The notes: generated from the letters alone by a model not told the origin. A stretch of DNA of 64,000 bases from Anisakis pegreffii (GCA_035041965.1 JAPYMA010000832.1:37398-101397); one strand, 5' to 3'. Positions 12,057 to 25,960 are shown, numbered from the stretch's first letter. Numbers and translations: made by a program.

Positions 12057-12172
12057 CTGCTATTATTATTGTTTTTATTACTGTTATTATTATTGTTATT
12101 ATTATTATTGTTTTTATTATTATTATCATTATTATTATTATCATTATTATCATTATTATTGTTATTATTACT
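12057..12172. repeat. TTA/TTG-rich microsatellite
   Basis: Imperfect (TTA)n interrupted by TTG, TCA and GTT units over about 115 bp. It gives spurious Ile- or Tyr-rich frames on the plus strand and Asn-rich frames on the minus strand. Confidence 0.9.
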
Positions 12173-14293
12173 ATTGTGACCACTGCAGTTGCTACCAATA
12201 CTAGTACTGATGATAATAATAAATAATAGTAATGACCATCTAAAATTATCAATCATAATTAACAAACAATCAAATGTAATAGTAAATTAAAATTTTCGAA
12301 GAATTTTAATTAGAGGAGTGAATGAAATTTGGAGCAATTAAGTTAACTTCATTATAATTTTAGTACTGCAACACAACAACAACACCATCATCAATCACAT
12401 TTCCAATTGTAATAATTTTAGGATGGGATGGCTATTTCTCCGTCTCATTCTCTGTATCTCGTTCCCTTGCAAACTCCCTCTCTCCTCTCTCTATCTTTAC
12501 GCAACTCAAAATAGTATTCTCTAATTGAAAATTTAATAACAATAAACATATTTACCCTTAAGACTTCAAGAACTTATCGTCGTGTATCATTTAAGTGTGT
12601 ATATACACAAACTGAAATAATCATATCCAGGTATATACTGACATATTCGTCCGACCATATGTAAATGGACCTATTTATTATATTATTCATAGATTTATGC
12701 ATTATTAATACTATTATTGTTATTATTACTATTGATAGTTCTTAGTATCATTATCATTACTATCAATGTTGTTATCAGTGCATCAGATTATCATTCAAAG
12801 TTAAGTTCGTCTAAGGAAGGAGATCTGTTGTTGTTTGATAAAGGATATACATAAATAAATTCGAATAAATAACATTATCTAAAAGAGGATTTAATAAGAG
12901 ATAAGAAAGATTAGAGGATAGGATATAAAAGTTTTTGGAGATTGATTGTTGGATGACAGGATATCACCGAAGAGATTTAGCTTAAAGAGAAGTGTCAACA
13001 GACCATGATGAGATCCGCAGTGTGAGAGGATATGCTGAGGCTATAGGAGATTCGACATAGTTTTACGGGAGAGAGTATGTTAGAGATATGTGGGATCTAG
13101 AGAGGGTTTTAGGGGGATATAGTAGAAGATGTACGGGATTTAGACAGAGTCGGGATGCATATGGTAAGAGATATGTGTGATTTAGGGAGAGTATGAGTGA
13201 GATCAACTTAGGGGATATATTGTATTAGTATGAATATTGCGCTCGCTCCTTCATCATTTACATTTTCAGTTATTATAATATGGGAAGGAAGGGTAGGGTC
13301 GTTGGGGGAGGCAGTGCAGAAGGAGGGCCGTGGTGATCAACTAAATTTATGCATACATATTCATTCATTCATTCATTCGTTTATTCTTTCAATTCATTTC
13401 ATTCGATTCATCATCTTCAACATATCAAATCCTTACATACATACATATATATCCATGTATATCCATCATCTCATCGTACACATTCAGTTCAATTCAATTC
13501 AATTCAAATCTTTATTTCATTTCAACTGTGCAATACTTCCTCAACCTAATATCTTCTCCTTCTTTTGCTTTCAACAACAATAACAACAACCACAACAACA
13601 ACAACAACTCAACCTAAAATTATTCATTTGTTTCATTCGTTTCGTTTCATTTCGTTTCACACGTCTTATTTCGTTCGCTTGCTTTTAATTCAATTTGTGC
13701 ACTGAATTTGCATTAGTTCTATGATTTACGTTTTACGTTGTTCACATCGCACCAATGAATTTCTTCTACACGAATTGAATAATACGCGTAACACTTTGTC
13801 AATTCTTAAAATCGTCAAAAACACCAACAAACACAAACTCTCAATGAAAGGTTCACACATAACTTCACCAACTCTATTGATTTGATAAGGCAAAAGAACA
13901 TTTTTTGACGAAACCTTTTTTTCGTTGGATTTATTTGATTTGATTTCAATTTTAGTTTCAATTTCATCTCCATTCATCTTCTCCTCCGTTCAATTTCGTC
14001 GCATTACATCGCATTTTTTTCCAATTTTTCCAAGAATCGTCTCTCAGTAGTATTACATTCCAGCATCACTGATGAATCGTTGATAGATGAGGTACCAATT
14101 GCTTAGTGATACTTATGACTTGCCCTCAATTATGCTATCTTTTTGATGAATTCAGTCTAATCTAGTGCTCTTATCACTGTCATCACTATCAGTGGTGATA
14201 GGACTGATAACAAACTGCATCAGTAACGTCATTGATCGTCGAAGTCATGAGAATATATGTTTTCTATACTTTGGTTTTATATTTTTAAAAAAA

Positions 14294-14324
14294 GCATTAG
14301 ATTTGTGAGTAATAAATCTAATGC
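14294..14324. repeat. Perfect hairpin, 11-bp stem and 9-nt loop
   Basis: GCATTAGATTT and AAATCTAATGC form a perfect inverted repeat around GTGAGTAAT. It stands alone in AT-rich DNA with no matching element elsewhere in the window. A small chance palindrome or remnant is possible. Confidence 0.6.
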
Positions 14325-17269
14325 ATACTTCGGTATTATTACATTTATGAGTAGAAAATGCATTCAGGAGTTTTTTAATTATAATTATTGAATTATTGAA
14401 ATTTAATTAATTATTAATTTAATTAAAATTAATTTAATTATTGAACATTATTTAACAATGTTTGATCAGTGTTCACTTATCAACTAACTACTACTGATAT
14501 AATTGATAGCGATCTAAGCTGTCAGCAGCAATAAGGTAGACAAAACGAGAGAGAACAGAAATTTATGATTATTAAGCAGCAGTCGCAATCCAGATTGATC
14601 GATCCCAAAACCGGATGAACAAATAAAGTCAGTCGGTGTGCTCGGTTTCAATTCGGTCTTTGATCAAGAACGGTTGAAATCATTTGTTTGATTCAACCAA
14701 ATTCCATTGATACTACTAATCATTAACTTGCAATCAATCACCTCAAACAATTATTCCGTCGAATTGAATCAATACCAGATTTGTGTCGTTTCGAATTCGT
14801 CTCATTTCTTTCATTTCAGCAACAACAACAACAACAACGATACTTCTAATAATAATTCTTTCTAATCTAATAATAATGATTCAATTTTTTTCATCAGCTT
14901 ATTCCCCCGAATGTCTTCTAATATTAATACTAATAATAATTTCATATGCTCACTTTCGTCATCCTGAACCAGTTATCATTATACCAGTAGTTCATCTTAT
15001 TCATTCTCAACTTCATTTCGCAGAAGCACTACAATTTCATTTCATTGTTGCTTCATCAAATTACTCATTGTCAGTGCGCTCACATATTGATCAGTACAAA
15101 TCTACAACAAAATGCCAATGTCCGTTCGCTGTATTCATTATTATAATTTATCAACTAAAAGTAATCAACACATGCAAATAGGTTCAATTGAACGCATCAA
15201 TCTTGTTTCTAAATCATTGATCACTTCTTTGGTCATGAATAATTCAAACAACAAAAACGCTTTTGAGAGAAGATGAATGGAATCTGAACAAAAAAAATTG
15301 AAGAATATGTTCCGTAGATGATTAATTTTTCATTGCGTCTTATTTGACGAGGCGATTGCATGAAACGAAAAACAAAACAAAGCGATTTCACGATTCCATT
15401 CCGAAACCGAATGGGCGATTGAACGCATTGTGGAATTTCTCATCGACATTCATTCAACCACTAAATGTTTGTTGTTGGCTATAGATGATTTTGAGATTCT
15501 GTGAAATCAAAATGTGAACTTTTCAAATTCGAATAATCGATGAACGATCGCGATCTTATCATTTCGACTGATCGTATACTCGATTAATGAAATGATCAAC
15601 GTAATTTTCAACTAAATTTTTGTTCATCATGAATTGTTGTACTTCAAGACTTGATTCCAATTCAGTCGTTTATTTTGCAAAATCATTTATTTACTCTGAT
15701 GAAACTTAGATTTTGAATTGTCGCTCTCAAATTTTGCTATTGACTAGCAATTTATACTTCCAGCAAGAAGTGTTCTCTTCGTGAAAGACTCCTAATACTA
15801 CTTCACCCGTTCTCAGTCGCGAATGGATGCTAATTTCGAGAAAATTTAGCAAAATTATGCTCCTTCTCACATATCCTAAATCAGATATCTTCAGTGATTT
15901 ATTTATTTTTTCATTCAGCAGTTACTACTCATGACGAGCTTATGCCTACCTGGTATCACCACAATATCTCATTGTTACTTCCTTAATATCCTTCCTTCTG
16001 CGCAGCTAACAGTAATGACGCTAGGAATGATCACTGTACATGAAATTCCAGCTTTGATCATTGATTCGGCGAGTACAGAGGTTCAGGGCTACTCTCCTAT
16101 CTTCACTGATATTATAATAATCCCATTATGATTCGTATTGAGTGATTTAACAAGCAGTCAGTCATATGTTTCCAAATGAATGTTCAGTTTCATAACGCGC
16201 TTTCGTTGTCAAAATAAATGTAAATGTGAAACCACCATCACGAAATGTTTACGAATGCTGTTACATAAATTACATAAATGCATGAATACTAACAGAATTT
16301 ATCGTTAAATTTATCATACTTATCAATGAATTTATGTATTCATCACAAATTTTGTTTAGTACTCACCCAAATTTATCAACTGTAATTGCAAATTTTTTGT
16401 ATCAAAGTAAACAAATTCAATTCCTATTTATGGTTATTACTATAATTGTTGTTATCATCACATGATAACGTATTATAACATCATTTGATATATTCTATAA
16501 TTTCTCTAATGTCGTAATCCTACGATAATAAATCACATGAATACATCCACAATATTATTCACATTTAGTGACGAATTTTACCTCCATAGTAAATAAACGA
16601 ACGTATAATAAATATTTGCTATATATTTGTATCATGAATTTCCATTCGATATATTGAAATAACGCACAACATAAATAAGTATACTCGTATATCAATCATC
16701 AATATGCGTTATGTATATGCCTTAACTATGCAATAAATTTAATAATTGTAACGAAAAAAATTTTTATGCGATTATTCATTCGCATTTTTCACCTTCTCTC
16801 CACGTTGGCATGATAATCGAGCAAGAAAGTAATCACGAATACGAACCAGCAATAATGATATTGTACGAAATGAAATGAATTGCTGACTGCTGCAAATGAT
16901 TTATTAACTTCCTCAAATAGACCACAGATGCTTAAAATTATCTCGTCAGTTATTATTAATATCTAATGCGCACTTACCCCCTCGTTTCATTCTATCTCCT
17001 TCCCAAATTTATGTTGCTCAAATGAAATTTATTCTACTCTGCCAGTCTACTATGTCCAATTCATCTGCACGAATTCATCCAGATTTGTTACAACTGCTAC
17101 TTAATTTATTACTATTCATATGATTATTCTCATCACGATTATGACTGAAGCAATGACTGTTATTATTACTGCTGTTGCTAGTGCTAGGACTGTTAGTACG
17201 ATTACTAGTATTATGGTTTCTGTTATTGTCATTAATATTATTACGAGTATTACTATTAACAGTGCTAGG

Positions 17270-17310
<41 letters not shown>
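17270..17310. repeat. (TTA)n microsatellite
   Basis: A nearly pure run of about 13 TTA units, followed by a longer imperfect TTA/TTG stretch to about 17410. Confidence 0.9.
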
Positions 17311-18152
17311 ATTATTATTTTTAGTGTTATTCTGGTTATTGTTGTGACTATTATTATTGTTTTTATTATTCTTATTATCGTTGTTATGATGACTGTTATT
17401 ATTGTTATTGAATAGAGTTCATATATAATCAGTTACCAAATGTGGGCATCATTTCATTATTTAACATTTTCGTGTTTATTCGCTAGTTGTTATTTCTTGC
17501 CTTAAAAGCCGTGATTTTCAAAAAGAATATTAAATTCACCTAATATACTTCATTTGAAAATGAATCTATCCACATCAGATCAATAGAGATTGTGATACGA
17601 CTAGCAGGAACCTTAACGTTACTGATAACGTTCTTATCACTCGTTTAACCGTTATCAGTTGGTAACCCCAAAAAAGCACATGATCTGCTATATAACAAAA
17701 ATTCCTAGTGATCTCAATCAAAGTTATCCTTAAGACGAATTGTTTAATTTGCCAATCTTTAGACTAATATTGACGTTCTCAGTGATAATGTTAACAATAC
17801 TGATAATTATGATAGCAATAGCGAACATCCAGCAGTATCATAGAAATCTTCCCATCTGATCCGATTTATATACTATGTCTTCAGACTACTATAGTCAACT
17901 ACCAATATTATATTTATCTACTCATTATATCTCAGCGAAATGAATTTCTTCAAATCAATTGATTGAAGTTGAAACAGAAAATCCATCTGAAAAGTAAAAT
18001 ATAAGTTAAGTCTAAACAATATATGTGTATGTTTGTGAAAGTAATCGTTGTTGTTAGATATAATGTGTAACATAAATTGCACGGTATGTTAAAATTCTGA
18101 TAGAATTGACTGTTTCGAGTGATAAATAACACTTAATCTGAATTGTGCATTG

Positions 18153-18282
18153 AGAGCGATTCGACGACGATCGACGTCACCGTTGTTTAGTTCAGCAACG
18201 ATCGCTGTGTGGCTTGCTCACTTGCAACAATATTTGCGAGTGTGCGGACGATGATACAGACTGACTCTGGTCGAATCGCTCT
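18153..18282. mobile_element. 130-bp inverted-repeat element (MITE-like or structured RNA)
   Basis: Perfect 13-bp inverted arms AGAGCGATTCGAC (18153-18165) and GTCGAATCGCTCT (18270-18282) enclose a GC-richer core unlike the flanks. The core itself can fold, for example CGTTG with CAACG and CACTTGC with GCGAGTG. No clear target-site duplication is visible next to the arms. It ends about 0.4 kb upstream of the putative TOX 5' UTR exon. A non-autonomous DNA transposon or a transcribed structured RNA would both fit. Confidence 0.45.
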
Positions 18283-18865
18283 TATAAGATTCTCTCCTCA
18301 TTAACTCAACGAATTCAGTACAATCTATCGCCGTCTTATATCATCAACTTTCAATGAATCAAACGAATATAAACAAACTCTAATTTGACCAATTGATATG
18401 ACTGACTGACTAACTCTATTCACTTCAATTAATTCATCGTGATATATGTGATATCTTTGAATATATTATCTTCATACTTCTCTTTTATGTACTAAATTCT
18501 AGTCAATCGTATAATTGTGAATCAAATTCATTGTTACTTCTTTACAATAAATAGGCATTAATTTCATAGGTGCCTATCTTGAAGAAACATCTAATTGAAT
18601 GAACAAATAAATACAACTAAACAAAACACCTGAACTTAATCGGTATTCTCATTTCAGCCAATATAACTAACACCATTTGACAGTCGTCTATCGCTGGTAC
18701 CGTGGTCGTCTGTCAATAATCACTTCACTTCTTTATTAAACTTCAACTTCATACCTCCTCATCTGGCCGATTATTCAAATTCTCATCAAAGAACAATTGG
18801 TATTTAAGGGGATACATTCAATTCTATCAATCGTCGCCCCAGCAAACAATAAACTTGCAACGACG

Positions 18866-21800
18866 ATGTATCATATACCATATTTGCAGCAAAGCACAAC
18901 CGCCCAAGCGGATAATTCTGTTTCGACAACTTACACTAATAATACCACCAACAGTAATAATGCAACAGATCTAAGTGCGTACTGTTACGATCCGAATGAC
19001 TATTTGGATATCAACAACATCGAACCGTCATTATTTTCCAATTCACCCACAACCCATCAACAATTCTCAGCATGCCCTTCTACACCAACCACAACATGTG
19101 CTACCTATAATAACTTTAATAACCCTCAACATCATACCCATCAAAATAATAGCAATGTTTTTTATGATCACTCCACAACACCAACCAATCATTCATCATG
19201 GAACACCCCGTCAACTCCGATTAATTACCATCATCATCCCCATCATCAAACTAATAATCATAATAATAATAATATTAATACTAATATGACTATGAATAAT
19301 ATTAATAATGTTAATACCAATAATACTACTAATAAAAATTCTTCGAAAAGTTCTACTTCAACAAAATCAAATGGCGATCAACAACTAACTGATACGTCAA
19401 AAACTGCGGGCAATAAGACCTCCTCATCTAGCCGAAGTGTTCGTAAACGAAAGGCAAAAAAAGATCCCAATGAGCCTCAAAAGTATGTGATTTGTTGATG
19501 ATTTGAGATGTTTTGTTGGTTTTGTGTTTATTTTATCAAAACGTTTCATTTCCTTAGTAAACGTTCAGGGTTATTCACATTCTGAAGTCATTAAATCATT
19601 CGAATGTGTGATAGCTAGTATTCATTGACGTGGAATAATCAGGAAACAAGAAATGTTACTGATCTATCCTTCAATAATAAATTCAACGATCTTATTAGTA
19701 TTATTGTAACTATTATTATTATAACTTTTACTATGATAGTAATGATATTCATAATAACATTTATTTTTATTCATTCATTTCGCCGCATTTCTGACATATC
19801 TATTTTTGACATGTTCCTTTCTGAGTTACATAAATTTGCATATATTATGAAGCAGTGAACCAGTTTGATCTTCTCTTTAATCTCTGGTGTTTGATAGCTA
19901 TGTAATCCTCATATGTGCTCAGTTGTCATCTAATTTTATCAAGACCATTCCATCATAACATTCGTTTAAATATTGTTGCTGTGACAATTGAACTGACAGG
20001 ATGAAATGATCAGCAATGAAGGATTCTTGCCTAAACCAATAAGAAAAGTGATTGATGAATGCATGAAACTAAACTGCTCAATGAGACTAGTTGAACAGTC
20101 GTCAGTTGAAATCGTAAAGCGCATATTGTTTCGAATTGAGCGCAGATTTTGATTCATAAGCATAGCTCTCGTAACAACATCAATGATGATTTAAGTAATG
20201 TCCTCAGTCTCATTCGATCACCATAATGCTCATCATTATAATCACCAAAATCCCTAATTCTAATCCCGAATTTATGCATCTCTATCTTCCAATCGCCAAC
20301 AACACCGATTCATTTATTGATTCACACATACACACGTAGATATATCTAGCATATAAATCTTATCTGCACGCACAATATATCCTTATATTGTCAATTACAC
20401 AATGCAATCCAAAAATCGATCCTAGACATCCTTATCCATTCTGAAATATTTGAAGGCCTGTCTCGGCGTATGCGCTTTTCTTTCGAGACACACAAGCGGC
20501 CATCAAAGGACGAACACCGAACGCAACATTCGGTGAGGTGTCCAAAATTGTCGCATCGATGTGGGACGCACTCGATGGCTGCGCTAAAAATGTTTGTTCA
20601 TTTTCATTTATTCGGTTTTCTAATTTTCACCTTTTTCATTTATAAAGTTTAAGTTCTTCACTTCTTTACGCTACTCATTTTGTTTCATTTTCATCGCGTT
20701 ACGATTCATTCCTTCACAACTTTTTAATGGAACATACCATCACCTTAACACGCATATTCCGACATATTACCGTATCATTTTATAAGCGGAATCCTCATTT
20801 CACACATTCCAGTTCATCTCATCGTTATCTGATTGTAAATTTGAAAATATTCATTCCCAATCCAATTTGACTACGCATCATCATGTTTTTGCTTTAATGC
20901 CGTATTGTATGTTCAATTTCAGTCATACAAACAAAAGACCGAATCAGCTAAACGTGAATATTTGAAGCGATTGGCCGCATATCGTGCCAGTCAAATTTCA
21001 CAGGTACGTTCGTAGCTTTTTCACACAATCGCCTATATTCCGGTACATAGGAGATGGTCTATGATATAAGTCAACAGTTTATTTTTTGCAAAGGTGAAGA
21101 GGGTCTGCACTCCTCCACCGCCCTGAAGAGTGGAAGAAAAATGAAAAAGAAGAAAAAAAGAAGGAAAATGACAAGCGAATGGAGAAGGAAGTGGTGGGTA
21201 GAAAGACGAGTGGAGAGAAAGGAGGAAAAATAAGCGTCATAAAATTCACTCCAAAATTCGGCCAGTTTTGGTACCAGGCTGTTTTGCGGCCCACTTTCAC
21301 CTGGGAAAAAATCCTAGCTATGCCACTGGTCTATATATGCTCAAGTTTCCATCTGAAATCTCAAAATCAAATGATAAGCGATGCATTTTAATGGCAATTC
21401 ATTTCGAGCCTAAAAAATTGCCTTTTCAACATAAATTCCAATGATTAATTATCAATAGATTTCCACAGATAGTAACGACTAGTAACCTTCCAATTCAGAT
21501 TTCATCTCACAGTCAGTAGATAATGGAGTTCCATTGCGGTCACTAAATTCTAGTTAAAATTTTAGAGCCGTAATGATTTCAGGACAATGCGAATGGCTGT
21601 AATGGTTTAGAAAATGCCAATGCGGTTGTGCAGAGAGACACAACGCCCAGATATTACGAGCCACAATCTGTGCCCAATGCCACAAATCCCACTCAAATCG
21701 GTGATGTGTCGTTAGCCAATTTGATCGCCTTACCTCCGGTCAAACAACAACCCTATAATCCCGGTACACCCGCATTCACGGTGATTTTATCACACACAAT

Positions 21801-22202
21801 CAAAAATTCTTTTTTTGAAATATTCCTCGAAATCATTGAGATACATCAAACTCAGTCTAAGTCAGCGATGAAAACTGTTCTCTGTTCAGCAGAATGAAAT
21901 TTTTTGACTGAGCCAAGTGAAAGGAAATGTTTTAATCAAATGAAGTGTTCGCACCGAAATGGAAAAAATTGCAAATATTCATTCATTTTCTGACCTCAGA
22001 ACTCTTCATTAAAACTTTTTTTCAACTGAAGCTTTCGAACTAATAATGAGCGACTTATCATTTTGGTAGAGTAATTAATCAACAATGAGTTTTTGTCTAC
22101 ATTCAGGTGGGTGTAAGGAATGACTATGTGGCGAGCGAATGGAACAACGCAAGATGTTCAATGTTACAGCAACCACCTCAAATGACGGCTAATTTTGTTT
22201 GA
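18866..22202 (+). CDS. TOX-family HMG-box transcription factor
   Basis: TOX proteins are nuclear factors with one sequence-independent HMG box that bends DNA and shapes chromatin. Exons: 18866-19482, 20456-20591, 20923-21003, 21583-21780, 22107-22202; all joins keep frame and give 375 residues. The ATG at 18866 is the first in the frame, and an acceptor at 18657 (atttcag) suggests a 5' UTR exon. Residues 1-195 are low complexity, rich in Asn, Thr, Ser and His. A basic stretch ([10 protein letters not shown], probable nuclear signal) leads into the HMG box at about 200-278. [31 protein letters not shown] and [12 protein letters not shown] are TOX signatures. The box is interrupted by two introns. 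[13 protein letters not shown] replaces the usual acidic and Gln-rich helix start and rests on a weak donor (AAT|gtttgt). The tail is short. Family assignment is firm; the vertebrate paralogue it matches cannot be told. Confidence 0.92.
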
Positions 22203-24276
22203 AATTGGTATCTTTATGTGTGATTATGTGACTGAGACTCTTTATTGTTGAGTTCGCTGAATTATTGTTGGTGCGTAATTGAGGCCTGATGAGAAGGGCG
22301 ATTTGCTGATGTTTCTGAAGTAACGCTAGTGATGATCGCATAAAATAGTTCGTCTCGATCCAAACAAAAAACATTTCCCTTTCAAATTCCAGTCAATTTT
22401 CAACGTCTTTTCAATTTCACTTTCTTCTCTGAACTAATGATTCGGAATCTGGCAGTGAATTTTACACTTTTCAAATGGCAATTTACTTAAATCAAAACGC
22501 AATTTCCAATGACGATAGACACGGTTTTCAGAGTGAGTGAGAACATTTTTCTTCACATACAGAATCGCCAAGCAATAGTATTTGATCTGTCACTTTCGAT
22601 GCAATCAATTTTCATCAGCAAAAGTTTTTCTCAATTTTGTCTTATGTCTAGCCAAATTCGGACCAAAGCCTTACATATGGTAGGGTATTGGTACCGGGCC
22701 TTGAGTGCCAATTTTTCAGATAAATTATAATCAACGTCTTCCAATTGTACAGTGTTTTATTTGTTTCTATTGACGAAAGCTTCTTGTGTTGTTGTTGTTT
22801 GTAATTGTTGGAGTGTTCACGCTAGTGTACTACTAATGCGGTGGTGTATTTTGCAATTGCATCTGAATTGATTCGAATCGATCGACGTCTTGATATTGTA
22901 AATGATCCTGATATTACCTTACCTTCAGTGACTGCAACTCATCTCAACACTTCAGAATTTATGCCAAATCCCACTCGTTCATAAAATTCTAACGCACAAA
23001 ATCTAAATCCATCACTTCCTTATCACCATCATCATCTCTACGACCAATACCTCATTAAGACCAATATCACTCACTTTCATTCAATTCAAATCAGTTGTAA
23101 ATGATTATTGTTTTCATCAGTTCATCAATTATTCTCATAATGTGATTGTACTGTACTGTTCACTATTTATAACTTAAATTATCATCGATATTATTCTCAA
23201 ATTAAAGAATATTCTATCGTTTAAAGTGATAATGATCACATGCCAATGTATTTTCTTTCTATCAGTCTTGCCAATCTAATATTTTCATGAATACTTCATT
23301 GTTTATTCGTCGTTCATTTTGATTGTTTTGTAATCCATTCGAGGTCTTTCTATATAATATATTAAATGAATTATTATTCATATAAAGTAATAAACTATAT
23401 TATTCAAAATTCCTTCCGCACAAATTTGACGTTTCATATTAAATTGATTTGATGATATTTCGGAATATGACGATTTCTTCAAAATATGGCAACCACTACT
23501 CATATTGTTATGTTTGTCTTGCTCAAGTGTTATACAAGCTGAGCGCAGTGATTATAATCGTTACTTATCAAACCGCTCAAAATACTGACAAGACTAACTA
23601 ATGGTCACTCACCACTTAACTGATATCTCCAACTGATAGTGAGTCTTATCGAACACCCACTTCGCTGTAACGCCTACAACTAAATCTTAAACAATTTGCC
23701 TCCAGTCGTAAATACTTCTTAAACAAACCGCTCATTTATTCAGTGTTTCTGATTTATCAATACCAATACACTTTTGTTTATTTGAATTTCGGGCCAACAA
23801 TGTAAGCAAACCATTCAGCACGCGATTCTCATACACTGATTGAAAGCGCAGAGGTGAATGAGCAAACACGCAGGCTTACACCACTTTGACGATAATCGTC
23901 GTTAAGAATGGAGTTGAAGCTTTAGACGTTCAGGAAACATGGAAACAAAGAGAAAGACAGAAACGAAAATAGATAAACCATGATAGTGGTACTGTTTGAA
24001 TAAGAATATATACCATCGATAGTGATAGTTTTAATCAATGCCTTCCTAACAAGCACAGTTATCCATCGGTCAAGCATTACTTATGAATATGTAGTGCGAG
24101 CTGAAGTTGAAGTTCATTTTCACGGATGATTTCTTCCTTAAATTACCCTCAGTAATGCCTTTTCACGAAGTTTCCATCACAGAAAGCAACGACAGACAGT
24201 GCATGCCGAAAACTACAGTATGCTAGCGCGATATCGCTCATTGCCGGTCAAGTGCACTACAAAATCGCTCGGATAT

Positions 24277-24324
24277 CCAATCAGAGCGCGAGATATGCAC
24301 ACATTCACAAAATCAACCAATCAG
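24277..24324 (+). promoter_or_regulatory. Pair of CCAAT boxes, 40 bp apart
   Basis: CCAATCAG occurs at 24277-24284 and again at 24317-24324, inside the only GC-richer patch between the TOX and D2HGDH 3' ends (GCTAGCGCGATATCGCTC just upstream). CCAAT pairs at such spacing are typical NF-Y sites. No gene that they could serve is visible nearby, so the role is inferred and weak. Confidence 0.25.
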
Positions 24325-24727
24325 CGTTGAGCCGTCTCTAAGTCACTAAAACTAGCACAAACTACGGTAGTGGCCGATTTGTTGCATCTTTTTATGCATT
24401 TACTATGACATTAAGCATGTAAAATTTATTACTACGTTATAGCAATAGACTCGAAACTGGCATCGACGATATCCGACATAATTTATGTTCCAGTTTTTTG
24501 TTCTGAAACGCAGAACATAAATTAGGTCGAATATTATAGACCTAATGCAAATACGCATTTCAAAAGCACGCGAAAATTTATTTAGAAACCTCAATTCAAA
24601 ACAATCAAAGCATAGTGAGAAGACAATGAATTAATTCCAAATTTCATGTGACATAATATCACATTGCATTTTGAAACCAAACCAAAGAAAAACCCGACGT
24701 TTCAAAACCGCAATATATCTATATTTC

Positions 24728-24835
24728 CAGACCAGATGCAGCAAAAACAAGATCAATTTTCAGAACAAATCAAAAAATGATTAAGCCATATGCGCGATCA
24801 ACTAATAAGCAATATAAACACATAAATTGAAACAA
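24728..24835. repeat. Diverged repeat, copy 1 of 2
   Basis: Shares TTTCCAGACC.GATGCAG, a following purine-rich segment and TAAGCCATAT/TAGTCATATTTG.GATCAA words in order with the copy at 25788-25895, about 1.06 kb downstream in the same orientation. Probably two old copies of one dispersed element. Confidence 0.45.
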
Positions 24836-25543
24836 TTCATCGTTATTAAACAAAACACACCTACCTCACACAGCATACGAAGTGTTGATTCAGACGTATT
24901 GAAACCACACTATAGTGAAAACACAGTTCAATACCAAACACAACCGCCAGACGTATAAACACACGATTCAATCAGTCATTGATGACTGAACACGACCACT
25001 ACACTGAACGAAAACAATCACTATTGCAACATTCCAAGTGATCTTTTTCGCAACAAACAATTCAGTTCAATTCGCCATTGCCACTGTGTCATTCCCACTT
25101 TGGCGAACTCGGTAAAAAAGTTATTTCGTTCAGTATCGAGAGGGTATTCGCAAAATACTGTTCACTAACAGAACATCAAACAAATTCGACGAACACTAAT
25201 AGAACAAACGAACAAAACTAAGAGAAGCCATCTTCAATGCTATCTTTCGAGAGAAATTCCGCATTCCAAACTCAATATCACCTACTTAATGCCATTTTCC
25301 ATGTACTATTTCTGCAGACAAAATTGTCGTCATCCTATTCATCAAACAATCGAAAGCATCATATGATCAACCAGATCAAAACAAAGCCAAAACAAAGATA
25401 CATACACATGAGAGAGTGACTAGAATTCATCTCTTCGGCAACGATATGCGACAAACCGAAATGAAACGATTAAATAAGATTATCAATAAAAAGAAACGTT
25501 AATTTTGAGAAGTTGATAAATCTCATTAAGAACTCAAAACACC

Positions 25544-25575
<32 letters not shown>
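25544..25575. repeat. (AAT)n microsatellite
   Basis: A run of about ten AAT/TAA units in the convergent gap, followed by CAA-rich sequence. Confidence 0.9.
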
Positions 25576-25577
<2 letters not shown>

Positions 25578-25787
25578 GTAATAGCCATGACCAACAATAA
25601 CAATAACAATGCTGATGCAGTATCAGAATAACAACGACAACAGCAACAACTAATCATCAAAACCACTGACATCAAACACAATCAAACCAGATTCGAAGAT
25701 CAAACGCATTCAAAGTAATCATATTATTTATCATTACGCATCACAATAATACCATAAAGTTAGGATGCTTTAAAAGCGCCATACACG

Positions 25788-25895
25788 TATGTTTCCAGAC
25801 CGGATGCAGTACACAAATAAGATAACGCGAAGAAAATGCAAAAACACCAAATTAGTCATATTTGTGATCAAGTGAATGATAACGAATACAAATAC
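25788..25895. repeat. Diverged repeat, copy 2 of 2
   Basis: Same-orientation partner of the repeat at 24728-24835. It lies immediately downstream of the D2HGDH stop codon, so it is probably in or next to that gene's 3' UTR. Confidence 0.45.
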
Positions 25896-25960
25896 ACACA
25901 CACTGAAGTAAGTCACCGTCAGTGAAACGTTTACCAATGAGACGCTAACGCTAACATGAA

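Larger units (their letters stand above)
11100..18150. other. Long intergenic stretch upstream of the TOX gene
   Basis: About 7 kb without a gene I can support. It holds TTA/TTG-rich microsatellite at 12057-12172 and 17270-17310, a perfect 11-bp hairpin at 14294-14324, CAA-rich runs near 13575-13610 and 14817-14837, and stretches of AATTA repeats near 14375-14450. The longest open frames here (108 and 132 codons) are translations of microsatellite or begin without ATG. Distal TOX regulatory or 5' UTR sequence could lie here unseen. Confidence 0.5.
22203..25960. other. Convergent gap between TOX and D2HGDH 3' ends
   Basis: It must hold both 3' UTRs; I could not fix a poly(A) signal for either. 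Short open frames (22509-22730, 25237-25419) show no homology or splice support. A locally GC-richer patch at 24180-24330 has two CCAATCAG boxes. A diverged repeat pair lies at 24728-24835 and 25788-25895, and an (AAT)n run at 25544-25575. Confidence 0.5.

Noticed and set aside
11926..12265. Long overlapping open frames rich in Ile, Tyr or Asn
   Set aside because: They are translations of a TTA/TTG microsatellite in different frames and strands.
14783..15181. 132-codon plus-strand frame as an extra TOX exon
   Set aside because: It lacks an ATG start, its Asn-coding alternative frame has stops, and no junction in phase with TOX exon 1 can be made.
18797..18865. TOX start 23 codons upstream (FKGIHSILSIVAPANN)
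   Set aside because: The upstream frame begins with TTG; the first ATG is at 18866.
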